Part shown: in pieces, positions 35,546 through 47,769 of the stretch
Position numbering within the stretch: position 1 is the first letter of the stretch
Layout of the letters: every line of letters begins with the position of its first letter
Source: Micropterix aruncella
Taxonomy: Eukaryota; Arthropoda; Insecta; Lepidoptera; Micropterigidae
Length of the DNA: 64,000 nt
NCBI GenBank assembly: GCA_944548615.1
Contig: OX155960.1
Coordinates: 29,110,056-29,174,055, forward strand
Direction of reading: 5' to 3'
The notes under the pieces: model-generated
Seen by the model: the letters and a program-made list of their open reading frames with translations, nothing else
The model's database searches: none
What the model was told of the DNA's origin: nothing
Program-made: the position numbers and the translations under genes

Positions 35546-35910
35546 GTGTGTCGCTCGTACGAAATTCGATTTTTTATGACGACGCGTGCTTGCAATTCAA
35601 TTTTCAAATTGAATGAGATGATGTCCTTGGCTAATTACCGGAAAAGTCTTAGGGTGACACAACCGTTTTTTTTCTTGTTAATCATTGTCATATTTTTACA
35701 GAAAATGTAGTGCGGCCCTGTACGAAAGATACTCGTTGGATGAAATTAACACCGCGATATGTTGATTATTGCTTCGGTAGCAATTTACTTGACTATGACT
35801 GGATTTCGGATGATCGGCCGCGGAATGCGGAAATTTACGTTACTCATAATTTGTATCTAATTGCTTGAATACTTTTTTATAGAAAACTACTTAGATGTCT
35901 TCCGTGTAGC

Positions 35911-36316
35911 GTAGCGTTGAGCCAAATATTCGACAACTATTCGGAATTCGACCGATTCGGTCTCTTTTACTTTACCGACCCACCATTCGACAAGAAGGGT
36001 AGGAAGAGTCCTACCCAGGCTCGCACTTCTGCCTGGAGGTCGCCGGATGGGTTTGGTTGACCCTAAACACATAGGTCTTAGTGGCCAATTTGCAACAGGG
36101 CCCATTAGCTCCCACAGACACACAGCCAGACTTCCATCTGGAAATGAACTCAATCGTCTCAGGTGGGCTCAAAATAGATATTTTCGTCTTCATCTCAGAA
36201 AAAAAATATTCGCGGTTACAATACTTTCCCATCTCGTCGATTGGTGGGTCGGGAAAGTAAAAGAGACCGAATAGGCCGAATACCGAATAGTTGTCGAATA
36301 TTTGGCGCAACGCTAC
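35911..36316. mobile_element. Element with about 95-bp inverted ends
   Basis: GTAGCGTTGAGCCAAATATT, CGACAACTATTCGG and TCGGTCTCTTTTACTTTACC on the left are mirrored on the right up to CGCAACGCTAC at 36316. The inside (36100-36200) carries a fragment of repeat family F in reverse (CCAGACTTCCATCTGGAAAT). No target duplication is clear. Open frames across it are short and overlap on both strands. Confidence 0.65.
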
Positions 36317-36339
36317 TTAAGACACGTAAGCCAGAGGGT

Positions 36340-36720
36340 TTGCGGGCCAGTTTTCCCCAGGAGTCAATTTTCTGGCGCTCCTGAACGGTTTGCGCACCGT
36401 GCGGCGTCAACCAATCGATTGTGCATTCCGACCGACAGCCGGGGGAGTCTGGAAACAGTATTGTTTCCTATAGAGCGGGGGTAGTTACTAACCTTACGGC
36501 AACTGCTCTTGAAACGACCATTCGGCTACCCGATTCCGGGTGTAGGTAGAGCTTGGCAAAGGATGTCGTATTTCGCGATAGATTCGGAAGACAGCGCAAG
36601 CGACCTCGAACTTGTAACCAGTCAGGAAACCGAAGTAATCTGGTTGCAATTGGAAGTAAGGGCGCGAGTGTCGGCCCGCTGGGTGATTGACCTGGTTATC
36701 TCGCGGTAAGGCGTTGGTCT
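36340..36720 (+). repeat. Dispersed repeat family G, copy 1
   Basis: Shares GGGGGAGTCTGGAAAC, TTTCCTA/TTTCCTG, GTAGTTA and TATCTCGCGGTAAGGCGTTG with copies at 51110-51530 (same strand) and 63480-64000 (opposite strand). The relatively GC-rich copies contain a shared acidic peptide pattern (SDxELESVT / ASDLELVTS), so the family may be the coding 5' part of a retroelement. Confidence 0.6.
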
Positions 36721-36759
36721 CTTACGGGCGAGTGGCGTAAGTAGACAGTGGAGTGTTTT

Positions 36760-37035
36760 CGTCCCATGTCTTCTACGCTCACCTCGCGGGTGCCTGTATG
36801 TCTGTGTGTGTGTCTGTTCCCTGCGTGTGTCTGTGTGTATTTTCCTTTACGATATCACCCAAATGCGAGCTGAAATTTGGCATGCAGGTATTATTTGGTC
36901 ATGGCAAGAATTGGGAAGGTTGTAGGTAAAATCGCTCCACCAGGGGGCGCACTAGTCATATTTAATCTCGAAATATTGCACCCTCAAACTTAAAGTTTGG
37001 TAAACAGATTCCTTTTTGAGTTGAAATCACATTGA
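36760..37035 (+). repeat. Dispersed repeat family F, third copy
   Basis: GTCTGTGTGTGTGTCTG, GAGCTGAAATTTGGCATGCA and GCTCCACCAGGGGGCGCACT match the copies at 33980 (same strand) and 12560 (opposite). Confidence 0.6.
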
Positions 37036-37039
37036 ATTT

Positions 37040-38470
37040 TCGCCGGTCAGTATATATTTGCGTAAAGGATCGAATCGAACGCGATTAATGCGTTGCATTC
37101 TCACTATCCGCGCTCGTCACCGACTATCCATTTCAATCGGGTCAACCTACTTCCCGAAGACACGTCACGTCACGCTCAAAATCCTTCCAGAAGTCCTTGG
37201 CTACTTGCCGGAAAGTTCTGAAGTGACACATCCGATTTTTTTACTACTCGACTGAATATCGAATATTTCAATTTCTGCCGAATAATCGGCTGGCTAAATG
37301 CTGTATTTTTTTTACGACGAAAGACGTCGTTTTAATGAAAATAAAAATTATAAATCAATATTTTAAGACGAATTGTTTTTGTTACATTGAACAATAAGCA
37401 CAAATAGCAAATTAGATAATAATAAAAAATATTATTACACGCCTGAGTATTATATTATTGTATAATATATAATATAACACTATATATTATTATACAACTG
37501 ACTGAGTGACGTGACTGGCACAAATGTGCCAGTCACGTCGAGCATGATCAAATGTCATAGTTTGAGGTGAAAACGTCTTTCAAAATTTATTGATTTATTT
37601 ATTATTAGTTTCAAATATTATTCAAGAGAATTACAGACGAATCGCCCTTGAATATTAAAGCTGGAGTGTAAGTCTGTAAAGAAATGACTTATATAACTAA
37701 ATTAATGATAACATTGAACAAGAAAAGGATTGCTTAAAAAAAACTGCCAGATTAAGCAATGTAGCGCTTTTGTAGTCAGCAAATATTGAGGTATATAGTG
37801 GTCCGAGGGTTGCGACGCGTAGTAGCGTGGGTATTTTAATAACAGACCAACATCCGTTGCTACGCGTATTCAACTTGTGTGTGTGAGTGTGATTACATCG
37901 TCGAGTAGAGGAGGTTGGGGGGGGGGGGTGGGAGGGCGGGAGTGAATAGGGGTCTCGAATTTCATTCCGCGCGACCAAAGAATCAGTCATAAATCTTTAA
38001 CGGAAAGTGATTCTTGCGTAGACGTGTAGATCTTAAGGTATCCCAAAAGTTTAACTGAGCACAAAAACAAAGTCGTCGAGTTTAAAACAGGGCCGAATAC
38101 TTTAGCCAAACATTCGGCTTTCAGACAGATTTTTTGGAATGATATTCAGTATTCGGCCAAGACGCAATACGCCGCAATACTCAATAGCCATGTATGTGTG
38201 AAATTAAGTTTAAATCGTTATAATAATTATTATGGCATCGGCAAACGGCATTCAGAATATTTTCTCTAAATTTATCCGTGACCAACATAAATGAGATGTT
38301 GAAATGGCTCAACAAGGCTTCGCAGTTCTTTTCAATGGTCAATTTTAAATTAGTATAATATTTTAGGCTTTTAAATAATTGAGTTTAAATAATGTGCAGA
38401 AATTGCTTAGTTACCTTGATGTTGCGAGGTACACAAGTTCTGATTAACAAGTTAATATATTTAAAAGAAT
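37040..38470. other. Anonymous sequence with a 14-bp hairpin
   Basis: ACGTGACTGGCACA, two bases, then its exact reverse complement lie at 37509-37538. A G-rich run lies at 37915-37940. At 37190-37240, CTTGGCTACTTGCCGGAAAG and GTGACACATCCG repeat a phrase seen at 35625-35670. No gene is supported. Confidence 0.5.
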
Positions 38471-38473
38471 AAA

Positions 38474-38861
38474 AAACACGACTGTTGATACAGAAAGTCA
38501 ACGCATTTATAATTATTTTAGTTACGGTTTTTATATTTGTGGTTTATGTATTTATCCATATAGATATATACAATGTACTACATCAGACCTTTCATTTGAC
38601 ACTAAACACAATATATTTAATGTTAATTTATTGACATTTGGACATTTGAACATTTGGACTTTTAGACAACTACTTACTTGATATTTGGATAGTTAAGGGC
38701 CTACCCCAGGACGCTCGGGATGACATAATGATTCTAACAATAACACACACTTATAAATATATTTAAGCGTTTAAAAGTTATGGTGGAATAAAGAAACGGA
38801 AAACATATATAGAAGAACCCTGATCACATTACACTCCTTTTTTGTTGGACAGTCGTGTAAA
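38474..38861. mobile_element. Non-autonomous DNA element (ACACGACTG ends), copy b
   Basis: Left AAAACACGACTGTTGATACA; right GGACAGTCGTGTAAAA. Inside are TATTTATCCATATAGATATA, CAGACCTTTCATTTGACACT and AATAAAGAAACGGAAAACAT. Nearly the whole family layout is present. Confidence 0.75.
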
Positions 38862-38879
38862 AAAGGTTGGGTTGGTCTT

Positions 38880-40690
38880 AAACGGTTCTTTCTAGATTAA
38901 GAATCTCATAGAATCCGCCGGAAAAATAAAATAATTTACTATTATTGTTTATTGGCGTTCAGCATGTGTACGCAATTATTTAGGTTAAATTTGTATTATT
39001 ATCATTTCATTTTCATTTTATCTCCATTTCATGTACATTTTGTTTTCATTTTATTTTTATTCAATTTATCGACAAACTTGATTTTTTAATTAGGTTGTTC
39101 AAGTTTATTGAACTCGCTGGAATGTCTAAACCTTGCGGAATTTTGGCTGTAATATTTTAAGGTTTATTACCATTTTATAGAAACAAAATTATTAATAAAC
39201 AGGGGTATACACATCTCAAGAATTTAATATTTTTTGAAGTCAATGAATTACTTTTGCAAAAACTTCATACTTTTTCCAAATTTAGAATTCCTCTTTTACT
39301 TTGTGAATTTAAAACTTTCACTTTCACCTATTTTTTTCTGCGAATACAATATTTTTTTGACATAACGACGATTATTTATAATAAAGCTACTCCTCAGCAG
39401 TTGTTTTTAGTATTTAAAAATGCGTCTTTCTATGTAAACAAAGTTTTAAGCAAAAATGGCAGAAACACTGTCGGCCCCAAAAAACTCCCCCTTAAGAGTA
39501 CGCTAAAGAGGTAGCTCATCATACGAACCGCCAATACAAATCATTGCAGGGTCATTAAACTTAGCATAGCGTAAGATTATAGTGGTGTAGTACAGGGTGC
39601 TGGTAGTATAGGTTTATTAAAAATGTTTACATACGAAAGGTACTACAATTGAAAGGTTCTCATGAAAATTTAAAACCGTAATCACTCGTTTTTTTTTCAT
39701 TTCGTTTTCTTATCAGTACGATGCCGTGATCTAACTCTGTGCTAATTTTCATTACCCAGCGTGTTCAATTGCGAGATTATTTTTTTATGGCGTTTTGTAT
39801 GAAGAGGTACCCATTTAACGGACCCTTTGAGCGTTAGGCGGTAGGTACTAACTCGTTTCTAGGCTGGACATGGAACGACGCAATGGAATCCGCTGATTTT
39901 CCTTGGTTACGCCTTCGTCCGATATCGGATATGCTAGGTACTTGATAATGATACATTATACATTTATTTTCATTTATACAACTTACAGTAATATATTGAA
40001 AGAGAAAAGTGATATAATAGCTGTTATATGCAAGGAAAATAATATAGCTCGTAAAGGTTTACGAGATACTATTTAATGGCTATGGGAATTTACGTTCAGA
40101 ATTTGCAATAATTTGGATGATTACCGCAAAATAATCAAAGTAAACGACTCTTGAATACCCAAAATTTACAAAATAACTCCAACAATAAATATCGAGTGAT
40201 GAATATCGTACGTCTATCAATAGACCGGCCGAACATGCTTTTTATGAGACGGAATTTCAAATTTTAATAAATCTGATCATAAATCTGATCATCGTGATAC
40301 GTTTCCTTTTATGACTTCACTACTTGGCTTAATATCTGAAAATATTTAGTTAATAATGAGGACTAAATATTATTAGGAATATCTTGGAAATTTATTTTAT
40401 TTAGTTTATTTTTCATGCATTTTACAAAATGTTTTTACTTAGGTCGTTCGATGAATAACAATCATGTAATTTTTGCTTCTTCTTTTTTTTGTATCCAAAG
40501 CTCTTATCAATAAAATCATCCGGGTCAATTTTAAAGTACCAATGTACTAAAGTACAAGGATTCCTGCACCTGTTTAAAATTTAATGCTTTTATCATTAAA
40601 GAAGTATTCACAGAATAAGCCAAGCTTTTATACAGCAGGCACAAATTGCACAATCCTGACAATAGAAGCGATTTTAAAATTATAAATAAA
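38880..40690. other. Anonymous AT-rich sequence
   Basis: No supported exon or element. Confidence 0.4.
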
Positions 40691-40709
40691 TATATTTAAA
40701 AGAATAAAA

Positions 40710-40997
40710 ACACGAGTTCCATTACAGAAAGTGAACTATTGTATTTATAATTATTTTTATTACAGTTTTTTATTAAATATTTTATGTATTTATCCATACT
40801 TATAGATACATGTATATTTCTCGAATGTATTCAATTAGATCTTTCATTTGACACTTAGCACGATATATTTATGTTAATTTATTAACATTTGGACATTTAG
40901 ACAACTACTTACATGATATTTGGACAGTTAAGGTACTCTATAAACATAGATGAACCCTGAACACATTACAGTCCTTTTTTGTCGGGCAGTCCTGTGA
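40710..40997. mobile_element. Non-autonomous DNA element (ACACGACTG ends), copy c
   Basis: Left end ACACGAGTTCCATTACAGAA; right end GGGCAGTCCTGTGAAAA. It lacks about 100 bp near the right end compared with copies b and d. Confidence 0.7.
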
Positions 40998-41009
40998 AAA
41001 AAACAACGT

Positions 41010-42115
41010 ACCATCTCTGTCTATACATGAGATTTAGCGTTGCCAGTTATTTACAAAAAAGGATTTTAATTTGATTTATTACGAAAACACGAAAAATAAT
41101 TTTTTTGAGTAAGACAAGTTTTATTATTGCTTAATATTGCTAACATTATTGCCTAATGTTGCACGCATGTGAGATATATCCTTCGTACTATTCGTACTTC
41201 GTAACTGTAACTGTCGCGAATGATGAAAATTTCACAAACTTTAAAGCGTTTCGCCCATAGACTAGTTTGCTTTAATTAGCAATCACACCCACGTGCAAGT
41301 AATTTCTTGGCACAAATTCCAAAAACATACTGACTAAACTATCATACGAATTTCGAATTACGTAAACGGTGTCGTTTAATTTAACGACTATCCAGCGGCC
41401 GGAGCCTCCACCTTGAACTGCCGGCTCACCGACCTACAGGGCGCAACCTTGCACTTCACCATTCGCAATCGGACTCACCTTTCCTTTAGAAGCGGCTCTG
41501 CGCTATAAGATCAATTAAATCTCATGCGAACGCATTCGCAGTGATCTTGAATGCATCGGTTTAATGCACTCTGCGTGTAGGTACTCGTATCTGCAGACAG
41601 CAGACCCAAGGTCTTTCGCGCATGACGATTCCAGTTCTTTATTTATCACTATAAAACTTGCGCTATAAAGATGCAAGACTCGGAGCAAGACATCGCATTT
41701 GATATTAAGGAGGGGTACTACCCTGAACATCGCTCAGATAATAAAAATAAAATTTATAATTATTATTATACAATAAAATATATAATTATTATATAGGTTT
41801 TTTCTCACTGGCCAACGTGAACTTATATATATATAACATGGGTTTGAGTTGGAATTTCAAATTCAAATAACTTTTAATTCAGGACCATGTTATTCTTTTT
41901 TAAGTCTTATTTATTTGTCTTTTCGTCGTTTGTTATTGTTCAAATATTTTTGTTTGTGCAACCATGGTAAAGTTGAAAATTGCATTATTTTCAAATATGA
42001 GATCCTTTGCCGGTATTTCGTATTACATCTTCTTGCAGTGTGGCTAGACAGTTACCGTAAATGTGTACTGTTATGAATTGTAAACAATGACGGAGAAGGT
42101 GGTGATTAAATAGCC
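41010..42115. other. Anonymous sequence with a GC-rich patch
   Basis: The patch at 41385-41510 is distinctly GC-rich and contains GGTGAGT on the minus strand, which could be a splice donor of an untranslated exon. No protein motif or start signal supports a gene. Confidence 0.3.
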
Positions 42116-42119
42116 GAGC

Positions 42120-42455
42120 CTGGCCAATTGCTCATAGCCACTGCTTCTGCGTGAAAATTTATAACCACAGATTTCACTGAAAACAGTCGCAAAGTTGCTG
42201 GAGTTGCGGCTGGAGACTCTTGGTCATCCATCGTACTTGCCAGACGTTGCTCCAATAGAGTTTATTTTTTTTTAGAATTTAGATAACTTTTTAAAAGAGA
42301 AAAAAATCAACTTTGAAGAGTTCGTGAAAAACGCCTTTAAAGCATTCATTGGTTCCTGTCTACGAGAGTTTTTCAGAAGAGTAATTATGCAACTCCCATT
42401 AAAACTACAAATCTGCACAGATAATATGGATAAATATTTCCAATAACTAAATATA
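42120..42455 (+). pseudogene. Mariner transposase C-terminal relic
   Basis: The plus strand reads LGHPSYLPDVAPIEF (for HPPYSPDLAPSD, with the third catalytic Asp position shown as PD), then NLDNFLKEKKINFEEFVKN, LREFFRRVIMQLPLKLQ and DNMDKYF. These are the final motifs of mariner transposase in order. Stops interrupt it and the N-terminal part is missing. Confidence 0.7.
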
Positions 42456-43194
42456 TATTTTTCATACAAAGTTTTTGGCCGTAAATTTTCTTTATAAAAC
42501 AGTAACTTCATAGATAAGGACCAATTTAAGGGTAGTTTTATAAAGATCTATAGTTTCATGTAACCAAAGTTTTATTTAATAACTATAGGAAATACGCACA
42601 GTAATATCGATAAAAACGAAAGAAGTGATGATTTTGAGATTCCATTTTTAAAATAACGTATCCTATCGTAAATCTTCTAAAAAGATTGTAATTTTTTAAA
42701 AAATCATTAGTTTTCCAGTAAAAATTAGCAAAAAACTTCAACTAAGCAAAAAAATCAATCAAGGGATTTCTCCCCAAATTTTGGCTTCCAATTTTTGAAA
42801 GTGTTCTTTAAGTCTTGGACTCTGAGATTGACGAAACATTTTATATTTATATAGCGATTATTATGATCCTCTCAAAAAAGTCTTTTTGAGCATGTTTTTA
42901 ACATCGTTCCTTGGGCCTTTAGTTATTTATTTATTTATTTATTTTATTAACTAAATGTATACAGCATATTCTTTATATAAAAAAAAACATTTTATAAATT
43001 AACATCAATATAACCATTAATACATTTTAAATTACCAAAAAATATAAAGTGCCCATTTAAAAGATAATAATTTTATAACCTTCTTTTTAAGAAAAAAGGA
43101 AAAAGAAGCATTTCTAAATATAAATGTGTAATTACAATAGGGGAATGGAAATGGAAGGGAGGGATTGTTATAACACATACATACGTATACTATT

Positions 43195-43440
<246 letters not shown>

Positions 43441-43502
43441 CATATAGACATACATACACACATAAATATATTGTATATAATAAAGTAATAAGTAAATTTA
43501 AA

Positions 43503-46355
43503 TTATTTATCGTTCCTGAGCTTTTCTTCGACTGCGTGAAGAAAAGGCTTCCTGTCCAGAGAAAAAATGTCAAGGTCATTAAACCTGTTATTAAAAGAGG
43601 TGAGTAACCGTATCATAGTAGAGTTGCTGAAGTGGCTTGAATTGCACCTGGGCACATGAAACAAACGAGAAACTCGGATACTTCTGGGGGGCACTCTCAA
43701 GGAAATTCGCTCAGTTAAAGCTGGACAGTCTATTAAACCATGAAGGATGTCATATAGGAAAGACATGTCGGTTATGGCCCGTCTATTATAGAGCAGTGCA
43801 ACCTTAAAGTAATCCGCTCTTTCCTCATATGTCTCGAAGTTCGAGTGCTCGCGCCAATTTAGGTATCGCAAGAAACGCTTTTGGACGCACTCAACCTTGT
43901 TGACAGATGCAGCATACATCGGTGACCATATAGTGGATCCGAAGTCTAAGACACTTCTGACATATGCGTAATACAGTGTTTTTAAGGCGAGGGTGTCACT
44001 GAACGGTCTGCATACTCTAAACAAAAATCCTAACATTTTCTTGGCCTTAAGAACTATGTAATCTATGTGGTCGTTGTATGTAAGCTTCGTATCTAAATAA
44101 AGTCCGAGGTCGCGTATTAAAGATGTTTTTGGAATGTTTTCGCCATCGATAAGATAGTTATATACAATTGGCCGAGTATTTCTGGTAAAACTGATGGTAT
44201 TGCACTTTAAGGGATTGAGGCAGAGCTTGTTTTTGTGGCAGTATACCAAGAGTCGGTCTAGATCGCGTTGCATGTTTATGCAATCTTTCGTACCTTTAAT
44301 GGTGGAATAAATTTTTAGATCATCGGCATAAACGATAAATTTAGATGTGTGAAAGCAAGAGGCGATGTCATTAATATAAATATTAAACAATAATGGCCCG
44401 AGATGCGAACCTTGCGGTACTCCAGAAGGTACTCTAACATACTCGGACCTATAACCACCAACAGTGACAGCTTGATGTCGATTGGCCACATAAGACGCAA
44501 ACCATCTCAACAGATCCCCGTGAATTCCGAACTGTAGTAATTTGGTAATTAGTATGGGGTGATTAACCCTGTCAAAGGCCTTCGAAAAGTCAGTGTACAC
44601 GGCGTCCGTCTGTAGGCGTTTATCCATGTTTTCCGATATAAAATCGGTAAATAGACTAAGATTAGTTATGACAGAGCGCTTCTTTAAAAAACCGTGTTGA
44701 TACTCAGAAAGCGAGTTTTTAATTGCAGGATAAAGTTGGTCGTACACAATCTTCTCGAAGACCTTACTCAGAACTGGAAGAATTGAAATTGGGCGATAAT
44801 TTTCGATACTGTTTCTGGGACCATTTTTATGTATCGGGATAATTAGTGCCTGTTTCCACACGTCAGGGAATATTCCCTCTTGTAGCGATCGCGTAAAGAT
44901 AATTGTCAGAGGCGGAGATAGAGAAGCGGCGCAGTTGTTAAAAAACATAGGTGGAATTCCATCGCAACCTGCGCCCTTATTGATATCCAAGTTAGATAAA
45001 TACTTGTAAATAACCTCTGTAGAAAATTCGATCGAACCGATAGAACAGTTTGTTGGGTTGTACGGGTGAACGTCCGGAAGTGCCGGGTACGGCGTGGATT
45101 GGTCAGCAGAGCTGAAAACTGATTCGAAATATGCAGAGAATCCTTCGCTAATGCTGGAGCCATCGTTAAAGCAAACATCTCCACAGACCATAGATTGTGG
45201 TATTTTACCGCCTTTGCGTATATTTTTTATGTACGTCCAAAAGTGCTTAGGATTACGGCGAATATTAACCGAGCTCCGATTGACAAATTGGCGGAAGCAT
45301 TGTTTTTGCATCATTTTTTGCCTACGACGGAGTAATGCAAAAGTGTCATAGTCACGGGGATTACAGTTCTTCTTCCACTTCTTGTGAAATCGGTTCTTTT
45401 CTTTGATTACTTTTATTAGGGCTGGCGAGAACCATGTTGGGAAGCGCGGATTGGCTGTTGTTCGCGTAGGTACGAAATCCTCGATAGATTTATTTATAAT
45501 TGAGTAAAATTTATTTACGGTCTCGTCTATAGAGCGATTAGCAAAGAGAAGTTCCCAGTCAGTGGAAGAGAGGTAGTGATTTATAGAGAAATAGTCAGCT
45601 TTGGCGTAGAGTTTGATGATTCTGGGTAGCTCTTTCAATAGGCGCACAGATATATTACACAGTTCTATATCCAGTGATGGGTGATAAACGTCCTCCGGAA
45701 TTATTGGGTTATTGCAGCGGGATACTCGCAAGTCGTCGGTGCCAAGTACTAAGTCTAAAAAGCGATGAAGAGAGTTGGACACATGATTGAACTGATCGAG
45801 GCCCGAAAATGCGATACCTTCGCAAAAAGAGGTGCTTAAAGGATCGAGAGTCCCTCCGCCTTCCGATGCGGGACTAAGGGGTAATCCTGGAGGACCAGAC
45901 CAAAAGATTTTTGGCAGATTAAAATCACCAAACAACGAGAAACCGTCATGAGGAAGTTGTTCGCGTAATGATACAACTGTGTCGAGAAGGCTGAGTAAAT
46001 GATCTTGGTGTTCGGCTAGCGGATTTCCCGGAAGGTAAACGCAGCAGACGTGGTGGTCATGAGAGGAGACCAAAGCTGCCGCCGGAATTGTGACCCAAAC
46101 GCAGTCTGCTCTACATAACGCAGCCCAGTCAAGGCGCAGACGAGGACAAAACTCTCGTCGAATAGCTAATAAGGTTCCTCCGCCGCGCTTCCTGTCAGTG
46201 GCAGCAGGGTCTCTGTCGTGCCTGAAAAGTTCATAGCGAGGATCGACTATTTCTCCATCGAGTATACCAGAGGTGAGCCACGTTTCGGTAATAGCTAGAA
46301 TGTCGTAATCGTTTGACAACACATTTTGATAAAAAATGGACGTTTTATTTCGCAA
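43503..46355 (-). CDS. LINE ORF2: endonuclease and reverse transcriptase
   Basis: A 950-residue open frame. Residues 1-240 form an AP-type endonuclease: ITETWL (Glu about 24), RGGGT (57-61), VYLPG (106-110), GDFNLP (143-148) and [10 protein letters not shown] (223-232, the position of the catalytic His). The reverse transcriptase follows: [29 protein letters not shown] (Asp 589), [14 protein letters not shown] (645-658) and YADDLKIY (676-683). The end has the thumb motifs [10 protein letters not shown] and VQKRFLRYL. The protein nicks target DNA and copies its own RNA there. There is no ATG at the left edge: the frame is open upstream to about 46402 and starts here at TTG. The phrase IFYQNV is duplicated just before ([20 protein letters not shown]), so the true start is uncertain. 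Confidence 0.93.
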   Translation of the reverse strand: MRNKTSIFYQNVLSNDYDILAITETWLTSGILDGEIVDPRYELFRHDRDPAATDRKRGGGTLLAIRREFCPRLRLDWAALCRADCVWVTIPAAALVSSHDHHVCCVYLPGNPLAEHQDHLLSLLDTVVSLREQLPHDGFSLFGDFNLPKIFWSGPPGLPLSPASEGGGTLDPLSTSFCEGIAFSGLDQFNHVSNSLHRFLDLVLGTDDLRVSRCNNPIIPEDVYHPSLDIELCNISVRLLKELPRIIKLYAKADYFSINHYLSSTDWELLFANRSIDETVNKFYSIINKSIEDFVPTRTTANPRFPTWFSPALIKVIKEKNRFHKKWKKNCNPRDYDTFALLRRRQKMMQKQCFRQFVNRSSVNIRRNPKHFWTYIKNIRKGGKIPQSMVCGDVCFNDGSSISEGFSAYFESVFSSADQSTPYPALPDVHPYNPTNCSIGSIEFSTEVIYKYLSNLDINKGAGCDGIPPMFFNNCAASLSPPLTIIFTRSLQEGIFPDVWKQALIIPIHKNGPRNSIENYRPISILPVLSKVFEKIVYDQLYPAIKNSLSEYQHGFLKKRSVITNLSLFTDFISENMDKRLQTDAVYTDFSKAFDRVNHPILITKLLQFGIHGDLLRWFASYVANRHQAVTVGGYRSEYVRVPSGVPQGSHLGPLLFNIYINDIASCFHTSKFIVYADDLKIYSTIKGTKDCINMQRDLDRLLVYCHKNKLCLNPLKCNTISFTRNTRPIVYNYLIDGENIPKTSLIRDLGLYLDTKLTYNDHIDYIVLKAKKMLGFLFRVCRPFSDTLALKTLYYAYVRSVLDFGSTIWSPMYAASVNKVECVQKRFLRYLNWREHSNFETYEERADYFKVALLYNRRAITDMSFLYDILHGLIDCPALTERISLRVPPRSIRVSRLFHVPRCNSSHFSNSTMIRLLTSFNNRFNDLDIFSLDRKPFLHAVEEKLRNDK

Positions 46356-46728
46356 ACTGCGAACATTTTGATAGAAAATGTTAAGTGACTCTACGGTGAT
46401 GGATTAGAGTTATCATTAAAATAAAGAAAAAGGAAAAGACGCGAGTAATCTAACGATGACTGAATAGACATTGTAAATGTGGCAGTGAATAATTGGATGA
46501 AAATTAATAAATAGTGTGATACGGTTACGTTCGTGACAAGGAAAATTATATTGATGTCAGGACAAGAAGCTTCAGGATTGCTAAAATAATGCATTATGAC
46601 GCAGGTAGAGTGTATTATAACAAATAGATATATAACATATATGATATATAATATTAGAGGTAAGTTAAAAATAAAATGGGGATAAGAGGTGTCAGGTAAA
46701 AAGAGTAACAAGTTCGAGTAAGTGAGAG

Positions 46729-47733
46729 CTAGGAAATTTTTTTGAGGTCGTCGGCACAGTTGATACGGAGTGGTGGAGCTCCATCTTTCTGGCGGGCGAA
46801 GATATGGCCGTTTCGGACCCACACATAGCGAAACCCCGTCTCACGCGCTAGATTGCGGGCCTTGTAAAGAAGATCCTTATTTGTGACCGTAAGGTGTTCG
46901 TTGATATAGATCGCCGCCAACGTAGTAGTGAAGCCGATATCTCCGGATTTAATGCCTCCTGCTTTCTTCCTGGCGGCGGAGATGAGAACGTCCTTCAGTT
47001 GTCGGCGACAAAATTTTGCCACGATAGCCCTCGGTCGATTAGCGTTACGCGTTCGTGGTGTAATCCGAATTGCGTAGTCAATATCCGCAGGCAGTATGGT
47101 TACGCCGAGATGCTTAGCTATATTTGTGACAATTGCCGCAGCCTCCTCATCTTTTGACTCGGGAACTCCTATAATTTCTACGTTGTAGAGCCGCATTTGC
47201 TGTTCCTTCTCGTTATTTACACGCTGCATCGAGTGTACGGTCGCTTCGAGATCAGACACCTTTTGTTCTAGCAAATCGATCTGAGCAAATTTAGTGTCGT
47301 AGTTCGTGAGTTTGGCCTCGAAGCTGTCCATTCGGCCGCTGAAGAAGTCTACTGATGAGGTGATGGTGCTGAATTCGCCGCGCAAATCCCTCAGTTCACT
47401 ACGCATTTCCTCTTTAAACGATTGGATTTGCATTTTAAAATCCTCAAAATGTTTAATAATAAACGCTTTAAGCATCGGATTATCTTCATCGCCATCTGAT
47501 CTCAGTCGCTCGCTGGACCTCGTTCGTCTAGATGCAATACTTGCCTCGATTGGTGGTGGTGGTGGTTTCAATTTGCAATCTGCGCATATCCAAGTCTCTT
47601 TCACGGACTTCTTAAGATTCCTAAATCTTGATTCGGAGAAAAGAGCACATCCGAAATGTAGGTTAGCCGTGCACGATGCACATACAATACAATCATCGGC
47701 ATGAATACACGTTTTGCACCTTTTGCAGTCCAT
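46729..47733 (-). CDS. LINE ORF1: PHD finger, coiled coil, FP-like domain
   Basis: This 334-residue protein was started at the ATG at 47733-47731 (MDCKRCKTC), because the longer frame begins with a TTG. Residues 1-52 hold a Cys/His cluster (CKRCKTC, CIVCASC, HFGC, WICADC) with PHD-finger spacing. A central part (about 90-165) has heptad-like charged helices, likely a coiled coil for trimer or oligomer formation. The C-terminal 170 residues (YNVEIIGVPESKDEEAAAIV, then FVWVRNGHIFARQKDG-like wording near the end) resemble the domain shared by insect LINE ORF1 proteins and the baculovirus FP protein. The protein is expected to bind the LINE RNA. The next frame, ORF2, starts about 370 bp downstream. 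Confidence 0.88.
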   Translation of the reverse strand: MDCKRCKTCIHADDCIVCASCTANLHFGCALFSESRFRNLKKSVKETWICADCKLKPPPPPIEASIASRRTRSSERLRSDGDEDNPMLKAFIIKHFEDFKMQIQSFKEEMRSELRDLRGEFSTITSSVDFFSGRMDSFEAKLTNYDTKFAQIDLLEQKVSDLEATVHSMQRVNNEKEQQMRLYNVEIIGVPESKDEEAAAIVTNIAKHLGVTILPADIDYAIRITPRTRNANRPRAIVAKFCRRQLKDVLISAARKKAGGIKSGDIGFTTTLAAIYINEHLTVTNKDLLYKARNLARETGFRYVWVRNGHIFARQKDGAPPLRINCADDLKKIS

Positions 47734-47769
47734 CGTACGTTGAAGAGTATGAAAGTACGAGAGCAACGC

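Noticed and set aside
41385..41510. A GC-rich exon with possible donor GGTGAGT
   Set aside because: There is no matching acceptor, no conserved peptide and no neighbouring exon that keeps a frame.
47306..47704. A 132-residue plus-strand frame
   Set aside because: It lies antisense to LINE ORF1, which has clear domain motifs.
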